Below are positions 20,866-31,990 of a DNA stretch of 43,014 nt, piece after piece. The notes under the pieces were generated by a model. The model saw only the letters and a program-made list of their open reading frames with translations. It ran no database searches and was not told the DNA's origin. This stretch comes from Conidiobolus incongruus B7586. Lineage: Eukaryota > Entomophthoromycota > Entomophthoromycetes > Entomophthorales > Conidiobolaceae. The stretch spans positions 1-43,014 of the forward strand of contig JNEM01009031.1 of assembly GCA_000697335.1 (NCBI GenBank), given 5' to 3'. The position numbers were made by a program, and so were the translations under genes. The first letter of the stretch is position 1; each line of letters begins with the position of its first letter.

Positions 20866-23470
20866 TTGCCTTAAATTTAAAATAATAGGAAATTTTTTAA
20901 TTTTTGATTTTTCAAATATATTATTAGTTTGAAATAAATAAATATATACAAAGTTAATAGGGAATTATATATTTATATAATAATTTTTTATCAAAAAAAA
21001 TTAACTTTTTAAAATTATTTGTTTTATTTAATTATATTTAAACTAAATAATAATCATCAAAAGTCTTTTATTTTAATATTAGTAAAACTTATCAATAAGC
21101 CTTTTAAAATTATTTAAAATTTGTAAAAAGCTTTTAATAATAAAATATTATCTTAATTAATAATCTATTACTAGGTAAATTACTTTAAAATTAAAAAAAC
21201 TATCTAAAACTTATTAAAATTTAAAAAACCAACTTTATTTATTATAATTTTAATTGTTAATAAAATAAAAAATATATTGAAAAACATTTTTTTATTTTAG
21301 TAAAAGAATTATTTAACTACTTTAATATTAGTTTTATAAGTATTTTATATATATTAAAGTTTAAACTGAAATTAATAAATAAAAATATAAAATAAATATC
21401 TTATAATTTAATTAAAGCTTAAAATAACTAAAGTAATTATTATTAAATAAACTTTATTAAAAATATTATTAAAAGTTTAAACTTTTATAATAAATAATTA
21501 TATTTGATAAATCTTAAATTTTTATATATAATCCTTTATTAAAACACAAATCAAAATGTTAAATTAAGATATATTAACCCCCTTTATAAATTTTTTTAAA
21601 TAAATATTTTATTAATAAATAAATGTTAATTATTATAATAAATTATAATAGTATATGTTATTCTTATTTAATTCTTAAAAAAATTAATTAATAGTAAATT
21701 TTATATTGCTTTTTTAAATATTAATATAGAAATTAAAAAATGGCAAGTTTTTTAATTTCCAATTTTTCAAATATATTATATATTTTAAAAGATTTGATAT
21801 ATATAAAATATATAGGAAAATAAATATTTTTAAACTATATATATATATTTAAACTTAATTATTTTTTTATTAAAATATTTTAATTTTAAAATTTATATTT
21901 AAATTTAATTATGTTTAAACTAGTTTATAAATATCAAAAGGTGTTTATGTTTGTATCTTTAAAACTTAACTATAAACCCTTTAAAACCATCTAAAACTTA
22001 TAAATAGCTTATAAAGATGGTGTTTTATTTAAAACTACCATATATCACTAGATTTGTGATTTTAAAACTAGAAAGGACATTATTTAAAATTTATTAAAAT
22101 TTAAAAGATTAATTTTTATTATTACTCTTTTATTTATTAATAAAGTAAAAAAATATATTAAAAGATACCTTTTTATTTCTGTTAGAGAACTATCAAAATA
22201 ATTTAATATTAATTATATAAGCATGTTATATTTACTTAAGTTTAAACTTAAATTAATTAATAAAAATATAAAATAGATATCTTATAATTTAATAAAAACC
22301 TAAAAAAAAACTAAAATAGCTATAGCTAAATTAAACTTATTAAAGTATAATTAAAAACAAAGGTTTTTATAGCAAATACTTATAATTAATAAATTTTAAA
22401 CTTTTTTATATAATTTTTTATTTAAAAATAAAACAAAATGTTAGGTTAAGCTAAATTAATCATCTTTACAAATTCTAATAAATAAATACTTTAAATATAA
22501 ACAAATGTTAATTATTATAATAAATTATAATAGTATATAGTTTTCTTATTTAATATCTTAAGGAAAATCAATTAATAGTAAGTTATATATTATCTTTTTA
22601 AATAAAACAATTTCTAAATAGTATTCTTAATATAAATTAAAGACACTTATTATTTTGCATAATAATTATAAAATATATAAAGCTAAAGCTATAAAAGATT
22701 TTTTTATATAAAAAAATTTAGAGGGAGTTACCATATCTAGTATATTTACTTAATTATAACTTATATGATTATAATTGTTTTAGACAATTAAAAAAACAGC
22801 TAACAAGAAAAAAAATTCCTATAAACAAATTAAATGAATTTATAAAACATTAAATTTTAGTTTTTAATAAAAAATTATTTTTTAGGTATTAAAAGCTTAC
22901 TAAAAGTATAGAAAAAAGTTATTAATAATAAAAAAAGCTATTAATTTTATATTATTCATTAATTTTTATATATTATTTATTAATTTATTTATTTAATTTT
23001 AATTTTAAAATTATATTATTATTTCTATATTAATAAAAGTATTTTTAATTAGTGTTTTTAATATAATTTAAGAAAACTTATTATTTTGTATAATAATTGT
23101 AAAATATATAAATTTAAAGTTGTAAAAAATTTTCTAATTAAAAATAACTAGAAAAAACTATTATATTTAGTATACTCTTTAAATTATAACCTATGTAATT
23201 ATAATTACTTTAAGCAATTAAAAAACTAGTTTATAAGAAAAAAAATTTCTACAGAAAAATTTAATTGGTTTATAAAACACTAAATTTTAGTCTTTAATAA
23301 AAAGAATTATTTTTTAAGTGTTAGAAGTCTATTAAAAGTATAGCAAAAAGTTATTCATAATAAAAGAAACAATTAAATTTATATTATACATTTATTTTTA
23401 TATATCATATATTAATATATTTATTTATTTTTAATTGCAAAAAATTCCCATTATTAAAAATACAGAGTAA
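20866..23470 (+). mobile_element. Mariner (DD34D) DNA transposon, decayed, copy 2, interrupted by copy 3
   Basis: This is the same family as the 17080-18396 element, in inverted orientation. Left end TTGCCTTAAATTT at 20866, right end ...CAGAGTAA at 23470, each flanked by TA (20864-20865 and 23471-23472). Removing the inner element 21721-23033 and its duplicated TA leaves about 1290 nt, a normal mariner length. The transposase runs on the + strand: the segment after the second Asp is recognisable at about 23060-23280, matching copy 1 nearly base for base except for many C-to-T and G-to-A differences. No open reading frame of useful length survives. Confidence 0.87.
21721..23033 (+). mobile_element. 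Mariner (DD34D) DNA transposon, decayed, copy 3, nested in copy 2
   Basis: A 1313-nt element sits inside copy 2. Its ends are inverted repeats TTAATATAGAAAT (21721-21733) and ATTTCTATATTAA (23021-23033). It is flanked by TA at 21719-21720 and 23034-23035, the expected target duplication. The host sequence resumes exactly where copy 1 predicts (AAATA before, AAAGTATTT after). It runs in the same direction as copy 2. Transposase traces include LHNNYKIYKAKAIKDFF, where the second catalytic Asp has become Asn, and KKTANKKKNS downstream. Because it interrupts copy 2, it inserted later, yet it is at least as decayed and very AT-rich. Confidence 0.87.
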
Positions 23471-23472
23471 TA

Positions 23473-24112
23473 GTAAGATGATCTAATTACCTATATTAAT
23501 CAATAATTATATTTTTTTTATAACTATTCTAATTTAATAAATATTTAATTATCAATTCATTATTAAAAATTAAATTATAAATAATATCTCAAATATCAAA
23601 AAAAAATTTCACTAATGGCATTTTAATATTATATTTAATATTACTCACCATTTAATGAGGATATCTTATTATTCAAAATTTCAAAATTAGTAACCAGTCC
23701 AAATTAAACATGGTAATAAATATGGAAATTATAAATTAGTAAAAAATTAATAGTGAATAATTCTCACAGTTAATTCTCGCTAAGTTTTATAAAAGAAACA
23801 AATTATTTTATCAACATATCAATTTGATATAATTTGTTAAAACTATATGGTTTATATTGATTAATTAGCTCAAAATAAATTAATGAAGCTAGCTAAAAGA
23901 TATCGAATAATTATTATAAATTATAGATCCTTTCGAAAGTAACCTAGTTATTAGCTCAAAGTGACTTAAATCCAATTTTAGTGATTGCTATAGTATAAAT
24001 ATTTGAAAGTTAATAATTTATTCAAAGAATAAAATAGCAATATGATATCATTGTACAAATTACTAACCAAAATAATTATTCAAAATGATGTGGTACTAAT
24101 TATTGTAATAAT
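23473..24112. other. AT-rich spacer between mariner copies and F-box gene
   Basis: About 640 nt, AT-rich, with no gene seen. It contains the 3' region of the F-box/LRR gene that ends at 24113. Confidence 0.5.
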
Positions 24113-25765
24113 TTAGCTATGATAAATCAATAAATTACCATTTATAAAATCTTCAAACCTATAAATCTAAATAACTCATGTTAACATTTAAACTAAAACT
24201 ATTAAAATAATAAAATTACTTACTTTATCATATTGAAACGGTTTGGAAAATTTTGCTATAAAGAAATTAATTGATGGGAATTCAGATATTAACTCTTGAA
24301 TTGGACACTTCTCAAATCGCTCCCAATGTGTACACCATTCGTAAATGATTGTATGCAGATTGGGACATTTGCGATGAATAAGTTGTATTAAATTTGTCCA
24401 GTGGCCATTTTCGGAATGGAGGTAGAGATGCGTGAGATGGAGTGGTTCGTCACCTGCCAGTAAAACGTCTAAAGTTTTTTGATTGATATCGTGCGAGAGC
24501 TTTAAAGTCATTAATTTGGGGAAGAGCTTGGGCAAAAGGTAGAGATTGTGGTGTGTACAGTGTTGTTGATCGTGTGCAAAGTAGTGATCAATATACACCT
24601 GAGTAACGTTTGGAAATATGGTTTCAAATTCATAAATCATATGAAAGTGTATATGGTGAAGAGACGAAGTCGAGAGCTGCTTCAGTTTGTGAAAGACAGG
24701 CGTATGGTGATAAAAATTAGGCATGGGCGTTTGTGTACATAATTTTGTCAAATTGGGACAATTTTTCGCGAGTAATGTTAATATATTATAACCGATGACA
24801 GAAATTGATACTTCTCTCAAATTGGGACAACTTAGTAAAAATAATTGAAAGAAGTTAAAATCGACATTTTTGTACACCTTTGGCAGTCCCAACTTATTAG
24901 GTCTTCGGTAAGGCAGATCAATTTCCAAAGATTCTATGTTCGTTGTAAAATTAACTTCTTCTCTCCAAGGAATTTCCCTATCTTGCAATCTTTTATATTT
25001 GACAATATCCAAATTCAATTTGAAGTGAGTTAATTTGCCAGTGTTTTTGAGAAAGTTTTCTAAATCGGACCATTCTTCTATTGTAGATTCTTCATCAAAG
25101 GTGAGTTCTAAATAAGTTAAATTGGGGAGATCTTGAATGAGTTCTATTAAATAATCAAGTGAAAAATACTCTTCAATATCAATTTGCAAAGTCTTTACAT
25201 TAATCTTCATTTCGGGGGGTAAAGATTGCAATCTGATAGCTGGCTCCTCTAAGCAATTTAAGTAATAACCCTCGATTTTGAGATGGCTATCGAGCATTCT
25301 AGACAATAATACTAAATTCATCCAATCATCACCATAACACAAATAAAATAGCGGAATAGGCTCCAAATGCTTTGGGAGCGTTTTAAAGCTGAGCAATTCA
25401 TAGCAATAAGAAAGATCTGATACATACATGGGTAAATAGTAATACCAAATACGGGGACAATAATCCAACCAGCTTTCTTGACCCACTTCAGGCAATTCCA
25501 AAGTTCCAGGCTCCACAAATCTGACATATTTTCCATACTTTTTTAAAATTTGTAACCTATCTCGCTTCCTACCAAACCCTTTGTAAATATGCCGCCAAAT
25601 TTGAGGTTTTAGAACGTTGGACCACCTCCTACACAATTGACCGAGTGGCTGGAGCAAAGAGTCAGGAATATACTGAGAGATTTGTAGTAGTATATCTGGG
25701 TCTAAATCTTTCCAAGAGGTTACTATATTGATGTTGGTGTTATCTGAAGTATTTTCCTTTTGCAT
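24113..25765 (-). CDS. F-box / leucine-rich repeat protein (copy A)
   Basis: A likely substrate receptor of an SCF ubiquitin ligase, of unknown target. The N-terminal F-box spans about residues 15-60 (SWKDLDPDILLQISQYIPDS then LCRRWSNVLKPQIWRHIYKG). It is followed by irregular leucine-rich repeats, seen as repeated CPNL/FPKL-type starts (LPNLTYLELTF, CPNLREVSISV, CPNLTKLCTQ, FPNVTQVYIDHYF, FPKLMTLKLSHDI, CPNLHTIIYEWC). Two exons, 25765-24224 and 24166-24113, with a 57-nt intron (24167-24223, donor GTAAGT) give 531 residues. Without splicing the frame ends 11 codons into the intron. The spliced tail (IYRFEDFINGNLL) matches the paralogue at 39560-41194, which supports the intron. The start MQKEN aligns with MEKQT of the paralogue. 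The F-box assignment is firm, the target unknown. Confidence 0.88.
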
Positions 25766-26899
25766 TTAATAATTTTTAAAGATTAAGTAATAGGAAATCA
25801 TGATTACAAAATAAAATTAAAAATAAATAATCGTTGAGGTTGTGACTTTTATTATGGGTTTTTGTAATGAATTAGGGATTGCTAGTTTCCAAAAATTGGA
25901 AATTGGAATTTTATAATTGGAGATATCTAAAAATGTATTAAATTTATTTAAACTGATTAATTTTTTTCATTATTATTATTATAATTAATATAATACTATT
26001 AATTCAATAATCGTATAAATAAAAATAATAAGACAAATTAATAAAATAAAATTTTAGTATATTTTGCTTTAAATTGAATAACATTGGATGATTTAATATT
26101 TTGTAACAAAGTATTAAACCGATTCAATATTTGTAAGTTGAATTTTATTGGTCGAATTGGACCATTTTCAAATGCCTATTTTATTAACATATATATATAT
26201 ATATATATATTTAAAATTATTTAGTATAATATTTGATCAAAAAATTTGAATATTTATATATTGGGGCATTTGTGAAATTAGTTATTGGAAGATTTTATTA
26301 AATTGATTGTTTTATACCAATTTCATTTTAGTTGATTATTTAGTTATTTGAATTATTAATATGACAAAATTAGAATTTTTTAATGATATTTGATTAACTA
26401 GAAATGTTTTTATAATTTGAATTTATATAGTTAAGCTAACCATTGAAAGTTACAAATTCCAAATAGTAATTTAAACTTGATTCAAATACAAATGTGGAAT
26501 ACGGATTAAAAATTCACACATCAGAATAGTACACGTTTTCAATAGCTGAAAACAATGTTTCTATATATCGATTTTATAGTTATAGAAAAATTGAATAGTA
26601 ATTCCTCCATTATGAAAACATCAAAATATTACTTTATTATATTGTCTTATATTATTTCACAGTTCATCAATTTTGTTCAAGATTATTATTAGGTATTAAC
26701 TGAAAACATAAATGATTAATATTACTCAAAATTCTCATATGTCAAATAATTCAATTAATCAAAATTCAATAATTTTTTTTTAAAAAATATTCAAATTCAT
26801 AAATCTAATATTCAAAATTAATTGGAATAATTCTGAATATTATAAATAATATACTTTCATTTTTTTGTGTGAAAGGCTTTGGAAAATGAATCATAAATA
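25766..26899. other. AT-rich spacer with (AT)n repeat
   Basis: About 1.1 kb separating the F-box/LRR gene from the decayed copy. It includes an (AT)n run of about 22 nt near 26189-26210 and the promoter of the F-box gene next to 25765. No other feature is seen. Confidence 0.5.
26189..26210. repeat. (AT)n microsatellite
   Basis: An uninterrupted AT dinucleotide run of about 22 nt in intergenic DNA. Confidence 0.8.
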
Positions 26900-28345
26900 T
26901 GCTAATTAGTAGAAATACTTGCACTGATTCGCGTATTGTACAAGCGTCAAAACTATCTCAATGATTGCACTAGTCGTAGGTTATAGTATGTAGGTTATTG
27001 TATTTTGTTTGATAAATTGAATTGGGTTAGACCATGGTTGAGTGCGTAAATGAAAATAAACTGGCATATTTTGAGAGAGTAATCATCTCAAAGTAATATG
27101 ACTAGCATCGTGTGATAATTTAAGACTAAGTGATTTCGGAAACGGCTTGAGTAGGAGGAACAATTAGCGTTGAATACATTTTATAGGTATATGTGCAGAG
27201 TAATGATCAAGATACATCTGGATTACCTTTGGAAAGATGGTTTTTAATTCATTGTTCAATTCTGTGTGGATATCATTATGTGATAATATGGATAAATTTT
27301 GAGACTGTGAGACTGTGAGACTGTGGAGAATCCAAATAAAATATTGATAGCAGGGCTAGAATGTATACTTTAATCAATCCAGGAGAGTTTTCCCCAGTAG
27401 TAATAAAATATTGTAGTCCAAAATACCAATTCATACCTCTGCTAGCATAGCAGATGAAACTACAAACAATTGTACAAAATTAAAGCTAGTACTTTAAATC
27501 ATACTCGTGAGTTCTCTCTTACTCCATTCTATACCTGGCAACATAATATACAATGGTCTAATATTAGACCAAAAATCAAAAAAAGTCACTCTCTACAATT
27601 TGCGTTTCGTGTAAATTTTCATGCTTTCGAGTATTAATATGTCTAATTTAAATTTTACATTATCAAAATTTGTAGGAAATTGCTTTAAATCAATTCATGG
27701 TTCGACAGAACTATTGATATTCTGTCCAATATCCAGCATAATCAGATTAGGAAGTAATAAGTCGAATTAAACAACTGATTGGAAAATGTTCCACAATGTT
27801 GACTTTAGACCTCATATTGGAAGCTAGAGACATTAGCCGCGTTGCAGATTTTTTGCAATGAATCAATCGAAAGTCCTCTAATAATTGGCAAATTTCACAT
27901 TCTAGACAATAAAACAATATGCACTTGGTCATTATCTTACCACAAAAGAGCAATAGTGGTCTAATGAAGCTTTTCCGGAAGTTGATAAAAACTAAGCAAC
28001 TGGGGCGAAAATAGATAAAAATACTAATATGTGAGCAAATAAAGGAATAAATTTGGGGCCAGAAATCCAACTAATATACTTCACCAACTTCTGGAGAAAG
28101 TAAAGGATCTTTTATTAATTTCACAAATTTAACCTATTTCTTCAAAACATCCATATTGTTCCATTTCTTGTAAAAATCTCTATAAATTATTCCCGAGATT
28201 TTAGGAGATAAAATATAGTAATGTCTCGAACATACTAACACTAAAAGAAGTAAAGAATCAGTTATTTGATATTTGTAAAAAGTAAATCAGAATTTAAATT
28301 TCTCCAATTGTTAATAGAATTGATTTCGTCAGAATTTGATATTTT
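26900..28345 (-). pseudogene. Decayed F-box/LRR paralogue (third copy)
   Basis: The - strand carries a collinear but broken copy of the F-box/LRR genes at 24113-25765 and 39560-41194. Matching pieces in order: SPKIS..IYRDFYKKW near 28150-28210 (family TPKIWRNIYKG); LKK.VKFVKLIKD near 28105-28145; LSPEVG then LDFWPQIYSF near 28040-28110 (family LPEVGQESWLDYCP); ATRLMSLASNM near 27810-27845 (family PAIRLQSLP); LKTIFPKVIQMYLDHYSAH near 27185-27255 (family FKTIFPNLTQLYIDHYFAH); and LLLKPFPKSLSLKLSHDA near 27110-27165. Several frame changes and stops separate these, so no functional product is expected. The outer limits are approximate. An 8-bp unit repeated three times lies inside it at 27301-27324. 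Confidence 0.85.
27301..27324. repeat. Tandem repeat, GAGACTGT x3
   Basis: Three perfect tandem copies of the 8-mer GAGACTGT, inside the decayed F-box/LRR copy and absent from the matching place in the two intact paralogues. This is likely slippage after the gene lost function. Confidence 0.85.
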
Positions 28346-29088
28346 TATTTGTAATTATTTATTATGATTGAATTTTAATGGTTACTATGATTAATACATT
28401 TAATATAACAGATTAATATTAAACCTAGTGATTTATTTATTTATACAAATTTATATATTAGATTTTGAAGGTTAATCAGTTACTTTTGATATACGAGATT
28501 ATGGTAATAAGTCAAATATTGTATTCCAATTGATAAATTTTTCAAGTTTTTAAACCTATTACACAATCAATTGATCTAAACTACAGCAAAATTATAATCG
28601 TCAAATTTCTCGTTAAATTGAAATATTGAATCATTCTAAGGTAGATGTTATCCTAGAAACTAAAATTTCTATCTTAAAATCATTGAAACTTAGAAAAAAA
28701 GTTAGAGTTAAACTAAATATGTAAAATATTGTAAAATTATAATATTAGTAAATCACAAAAAAATTATTATTTATATTATAAATTGTATAAATAATAATGA
28801 AACATAGAAAGATAATATCAGCAATATACAGTTAACTAAGGTTCTTTTGGATTCATTGTACAATTAAAATATGTTAAATAATTTTTAAAATCAATGATTT
28901 TGATATATATTTATTTATTCAAAATAACTAATAAAATATTTAATAATATATTGAGTACACTTCTCAGAATCAAGTTATTCAATTAATGATATTTAATTTT
29001 AATAATAATTATAATACTAAACATGTATTCACCCAATAAATTGAGATATATTTTGCATGATTTACATTTAAATATATTTATTAAGATT

Positions 29089-29370
29089 TTAGTTGAAAGG
29101 GCTAACGACCAGTGTAATACATTCAAGAATTAGTGCAAGGTTAATTAGATTAAATTGGTAGTTTGTGAGGTTCCTTATTATAGCAGGAAAACACAATGAA
29201 TTCAGTTTTAGAGGATAATACTTTAATATTAAGATTTCTAGAAAAGTGTAATGTATCAGTGTAATAATTGCCTGCAAATTAACAAGCTGAGCGTCATTTA
29301 GTGAAGGCATATGGTATTGATTCCTTATAGAATAATGGCCCAAGCTGAAAGAAAATTCAATTATTCTCAC
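29089..29370 (-). pseudogene. Possible leucine-rich-repeat relic
   Basis: A 93-codon - strand frame reads with LRR-like spacing (FLEILILKYYPLKLNSL, then LTNYQFNLINLAL). It is GC-richer than its flanks. It does not align clearly with the F-box/LRR genes nearby, so it may be a fragment of another LRR gene or chance. Confidence 0.22.
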
Positions 29371-30666
29371 CTAGGAATCACATAATATATCATTCAGTTT
29401 CCATTTTGAGCATAATCGAATTTATAAATATATCATATTATATTTTTATTTTTATACAAATTTTCCTAAAAGTTGTTTATATATCATTCAACTTTTGTAT
29501 GATAATTGGTATAACTAGTGCATATATATATATATTATAATGAAATTTAAAAACGAATTTATAGCAAATTTATAATAAAGAAAATTTTTATTTAGACAAA
29601 ATAAATTAATTTTTTAATTTCCAATAAATGGAAAAAAATCTAATATAATTATTTTATATATTGTATCAGATAATTTTATTTGTAAATTGAGTGATTAAAC
29701 GTCGCATATTAGATAATTTATTACCAGTTAATATATAGTGGAGACTCTTCATTTTTAGATTGAATCTGTCTTATTGCATAGCTATTTTCAATATGGAGCT
29801 TTGATAATTTTGGGATGAATTAAAAAAATAGCATTTTAATTTAAAATTATTCATCTATTTTTATTAATATAGTGGAATCTAACTATTTATTCATTATAAA
29901 TTTTAGCCAAATTACTGGTATTAAATGGAAATAATTTACCAAAAATCTAATTTTACAAATTAATATATTTTAATTTAGAAAATTCCTATATTTGTAAATT
30001 CGTTAAAAAAAGGTTATATATACTACGTTTAAATTTTATGTTGATAATTAAACAAGTATTCATATTTTATATTTGATAAAAAATTTTAATGGATAAAAAT
30101 CTTGATAATTATTATCAATTTTAATGATCATTTATATTTTATAATAATATATTCAGAGATATACAGAGGTCCATAATAGGAAATTAAAATCCTTGATTTG
30201 GAGGTTAATTTTGTTCAATATATGGTGCTGTTTTTGATTTGTATTAAATTTGCTTAATAAACGTCTCTAATACTGAGAGAAATTTATATTTCAAAATGAT
30301 TTGAAATTATTGTCATTCAAATTTTATCAACATTTTCTATTATCGTTATTAGAAAATAAGTGCTTAAGTATGATATCAAATGTATACTTCCAAAAATGGA
30401 TACTATAAAAATATTCCATTAGAATTTTTCTGAATCTGAAATAGTCACATATCTAATGCTATTTTGAAATTTACTCTTAGTCTAATTCTGAATTAAATAA
30501 ATCCACTCATTCAAATATCAATTTCTTCATAATTTTAGTCTTTTGATCAAATTATTAGAGATATACACAAACGGAATAGCTGACAATCTTATTAAGATTT
30601 CGATATAATAAAATATTTAATTGATACTTAATATTTTAATATATCTACTAAAATTAAATGTGTTGA

Positions 30667-30705
<39 letters not shown>
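30667..30705. repeat. (AAT)13 microsatellite
   Basis: Thirteen uninterrupted AAT units (39 nt) in intergenic DNA, followed by an imperfect extension (AGTAATATT). Confidence 0.9.
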
Positions 30706-30706
<1 letters not shown>

Positions 30707-31990
30707 GTAATATTAAATTTAATATCTGATTATTTAAAGTAAATGTATACAACTGTTAATAGTAATTATATATTTTGATATATATTTTAACAAGCTGGAT
30801 ATAAAATCAATCATCTTCATAGCTATACTATTAATCTCATCCGTAATATATGATATATGACTATTTATTCCATTGAATTTTTCGAATGTATATATCAACA
30901 TATTTGGCTAAATGAAGTAACATATTGTTTTATTTGGAGAACAAATATTGAAAACAGTGAGAATTAAAGTTTAAGACTTATTGTTGAATTTTAATATTTT
31001 ATTAATACACCATTATATGACATTCATAAGTGGAGAAAAACAATAAACACTCATGATGATTTTTGCATTTTTATTGAATAAAAAAGTAAATATTAGAGAT
31101 TCAAATTTAAAATGTATTTTTATTAAATATGAACAATCTTATATGTTAATTGATGATAAATCAATTTATAGGAAATTGATAAAACCTCACTGATAATTAG
31201 CCATATCAATTTAAAATTCTATTCAATCAGAATACATACATTGATTCAGTTCAATTCAAATGATATATTTACAAATATTGATAATGAATAATATTTTAAA
31301 ATTGAATAACATAAGCTAGGCTAATAAATCCCTAGAGTGTGTAATGATATGGGAAATGATAAATCTTTTTAATGGCTCCATAATATGTATAGATAATTTT
31401 AATTAGACTAAATAATTTTAAATGAAATTTGAACATACTGTGAAAAAAATGTGTGATAATTGAAATATATATAATAAGGTAATCAAATTAATCTTAAATC
31501 GCTTCAGAATAAAATGACTAAAATATCATGTCATAATTATAATTTAATTTACTACTTTCTATTACTAATAACTATAACAATTTTTGAAATATATAAAACA
31601 TTATAAAAAACAATAAAATATATAAATCGAAATTAGATTCTTGAAAATTCGATTACACTTTAATTCCCCCAGATTTTCTAAATTCAAATCACAGATTATT
31701 TCAAATTGATAGACAAACCAATGAATTATCCAAATGGAAAGTGTATGAATTAGATATGATTTGACCATCAACATGTGTTTCATCCTATTTAAGGTTCTTA
31801 TTCAATTTTGTTCTAATAAATAGTATTCACCTTATCTCTAAATTCATTCTTTTATTCACTAAACTTTTTCAATATTAATTTCAATTATTATTATTAGATA
31901 TTATATAGGTTATAAAATATTATTGTACTTTATTTTTAAATATTATTCAATTCGAAAAGTATACAAATTTAATTTAATTTCCAATACCAA

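Larger units (their letters stand above)
28346..31990. other. AT-rich intergenic region upstream of the UNC80-like gene
   Basis: About 3.6 kb without a supportable intact gene. It holds a trinucleotide microsatellite at 30667-30705, one weak LRR-like relic at 29089-29370 and, near its right end, the promoter of the UNC80-like gene (TATA-rich stretch about 31900-31980). Another - strand frame at 31601-31783 is not convincing. Confidence 0.5.

Noticed and set aside
12710-24112. LTR retroelement, LINE or virus-like element in the desert
   Set aside because: No reverse transcriptase, integrase, capsid or long terminal repeats were recognised. Only mariner sequences could be supported.
27747-28070. 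107-codon - frame as a gene
   Set aside because: It aligns piecewise to the middle of the nearby F-box/LRR genes and is part of a decayed copy.
31601-31783. 60-codon - frame upstream of the UNC80-like gene
   Set aside because: Short, no recognisable domain, and located in the likely promoter region.
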